This document shows, piece by piece, positions 5,981 through 6,527 of a stretch of DNA of 6,527 nt (position 1 is its first letter; every line of letters starts with the position of its first letter). The translations under genes were made by a program, and so were the position numbers. The notes under the pieces were generated by a model that had not been told where the DNA came from, did no database searches, and saw nothing but the letters and a program-made list of their open reading frames with translations. Origin of the DNA: Betaproteobacteria bacterium (GTDB taxonomy: Bacteria; Pseudomonadota; Gammaproteobacteria; Burkholderiales; SG8-39); contig SHXL01000159.1 in NCBI GenBank assembly GCA_009693345.1, forward strand, positions 1-6,527, given 5' to 3'.

Positions 5981-6527
5981 TCGACACCACTCCCCACATC
6001 ATCACCTCGCTGCTGGCGATGGGGATGGCGCTTGCCTTCATCATCGCCGACGGCAGCTCGCCCACCAGCCGCGCGCTGGCGCTGTTCCTCGCCGCCATCG
6101 GCGTTTCCATCGGCGTCGGCTCGCAGGTTGCATATCCGCTGCATTATGAGGGCAACGTCGCGTGGTGGGATGGCGTGTTCGCGATTCCCGAGACGCTCGC
6201 CTTCTTCTTCGCTTACGAATGGATCCTGCGCGTGCGGCGTACGGTCCCGGCGCGCAATCTGAAGACGCGCGGGCCGGATGCATGGCTGCGCATCGCGCAG
6301 GCGCTCGTGCTGTTCTACTGCCTGATGGCAATGGTGTTCCCGCGAATGCGCGTCGAGCAATTCCTCAACGCCGGTTTCCACGAGGTGTTCATGGCTGCCG
6401 AGCCGGAGTTCTGGCTGTTCGCGGTGCCGCTCGTGCTCTCGCTGCTGCTCGCGACTTTCTCCGGGTCGCTCATTTTCCGCCGCAGGCCGGACCGTGCAGA
6501 GACGATGCGCCTGCTCGCATTCTTGGT
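5977..6527 (+). CDS. Polytopic membrane protein, 3' end cut by the window
   Basis: An open frame of 183 codons runs from GTG 5977 to the window edge without a stop. The GTG overlaps the di-iron gene's TGA (GTGA), the usual geometry of translational coupling. Predicted TM helices lie at about residues 7-24, 32-55, 64-85, 103-122 and 145-167. Positive loops after TM3 (RVRR to KTR, 85-98) and TM5 (RRRPDR, 168-173) suggest a periplasmic N-terminus and a cytoplasmic segment after TM5. AGGAAGG at 5952-5958 is 18 nt from the GTG, which is far for a Shine-Dalgarno. ATG 6019 and ATG 6025 are alternative starts but would cut into TM1. The frame has a stop at 5938-5940, so no earlier start of note exists. 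I do not recognise the family. A TM sensor module ahead of a cytoplasmic output domain is possible but cannot be tested here. Confidence 0.7.
   Translation, partial: MIDTTPHIITSLLAMGMALAFIIADGSSPTSRALALFLAAIGVSIGVGSQVAYPLHYEGNVAWWDGVFAIPETLAFFFAYEWILRVRRTVPARNLKTRGPDAWLRIAQALVLFYCLMAMVFPRMRVEQFLNAGFHEVFMAAEPEFWLFAVPLVLSLLLATFSGSLIFRRRPDRAETMRLLAFL

Noticed and set aside
5854..6381. 175-codon antisense frame over the di-iron 3' end and the membrane gene
   Set aside because: Its charged, His/Arg-rich composition has no motif, and the + strand frames explain both regions through DEARH ligands and TM helices.

Overview
The window is GC-rich and densely coded. All four genes are on the + strand with almost no space between them: gaps of 3 and 14 nt, then a 4-nt overlap. 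Base composition, codon use and gene types fit a proteobacterium, most likely a betaproteobacterium. That placement is an inference from style and protein families; there is no rRNA or other marker to fix it.

Layout. Positions 1-43 are a short leader with a -10-like hexamer very close to the first ATG. Positions 44-1873 encode a GspE/PilB-type secretion or pilus-assembly ATPase with a complete catalytic core. Positions 1877-4897 encode a large membrane-anchored c-di-GMP protein (one TM helix, four PAS domains, GGDEF, EAL). Its GGDEF signature is degenerate (GDDEF) and its EAL domain looks catalytically intact, so it is predicted to be a phosphodiesterase. Positions 4912-5980 hold one ferritin-like di-iron protein gene of about 355 codons, split by a single extra base near 5290-5291. 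Positions 5977-6527 begin a polytopic membrane protein (GTG start, at least five TM helices) that runs off the right edge.

Working together. The tight spacing suggests one transcript, probably started just upstream of the ATPase. The ATPase and c-di-GMP phosphodiesterase pair recalls known links between c-di-GMP and type IV pilus or type II secretion motors (FimX/PilB, MshE). No pilin, PilC/GspF or other assembly gene is visible, so the ATPase appears to be an orphan paralogue here. The role of the di-iron protein and of the membrane protein is unknown. I see no mobile element, CRISPR array, tRNA, rRNA or convincing terminator, and no non-coding stretch longer than 43 bases.

The main points for a second look are the frameshift in the di-iron gene, the degenerate GGDEF next to an intact EAL, the pairing of an orphan ATPase with a c-di-GMP phosphodiesterase in the same reading frame, and the unfinished membrane gene at the right edge.
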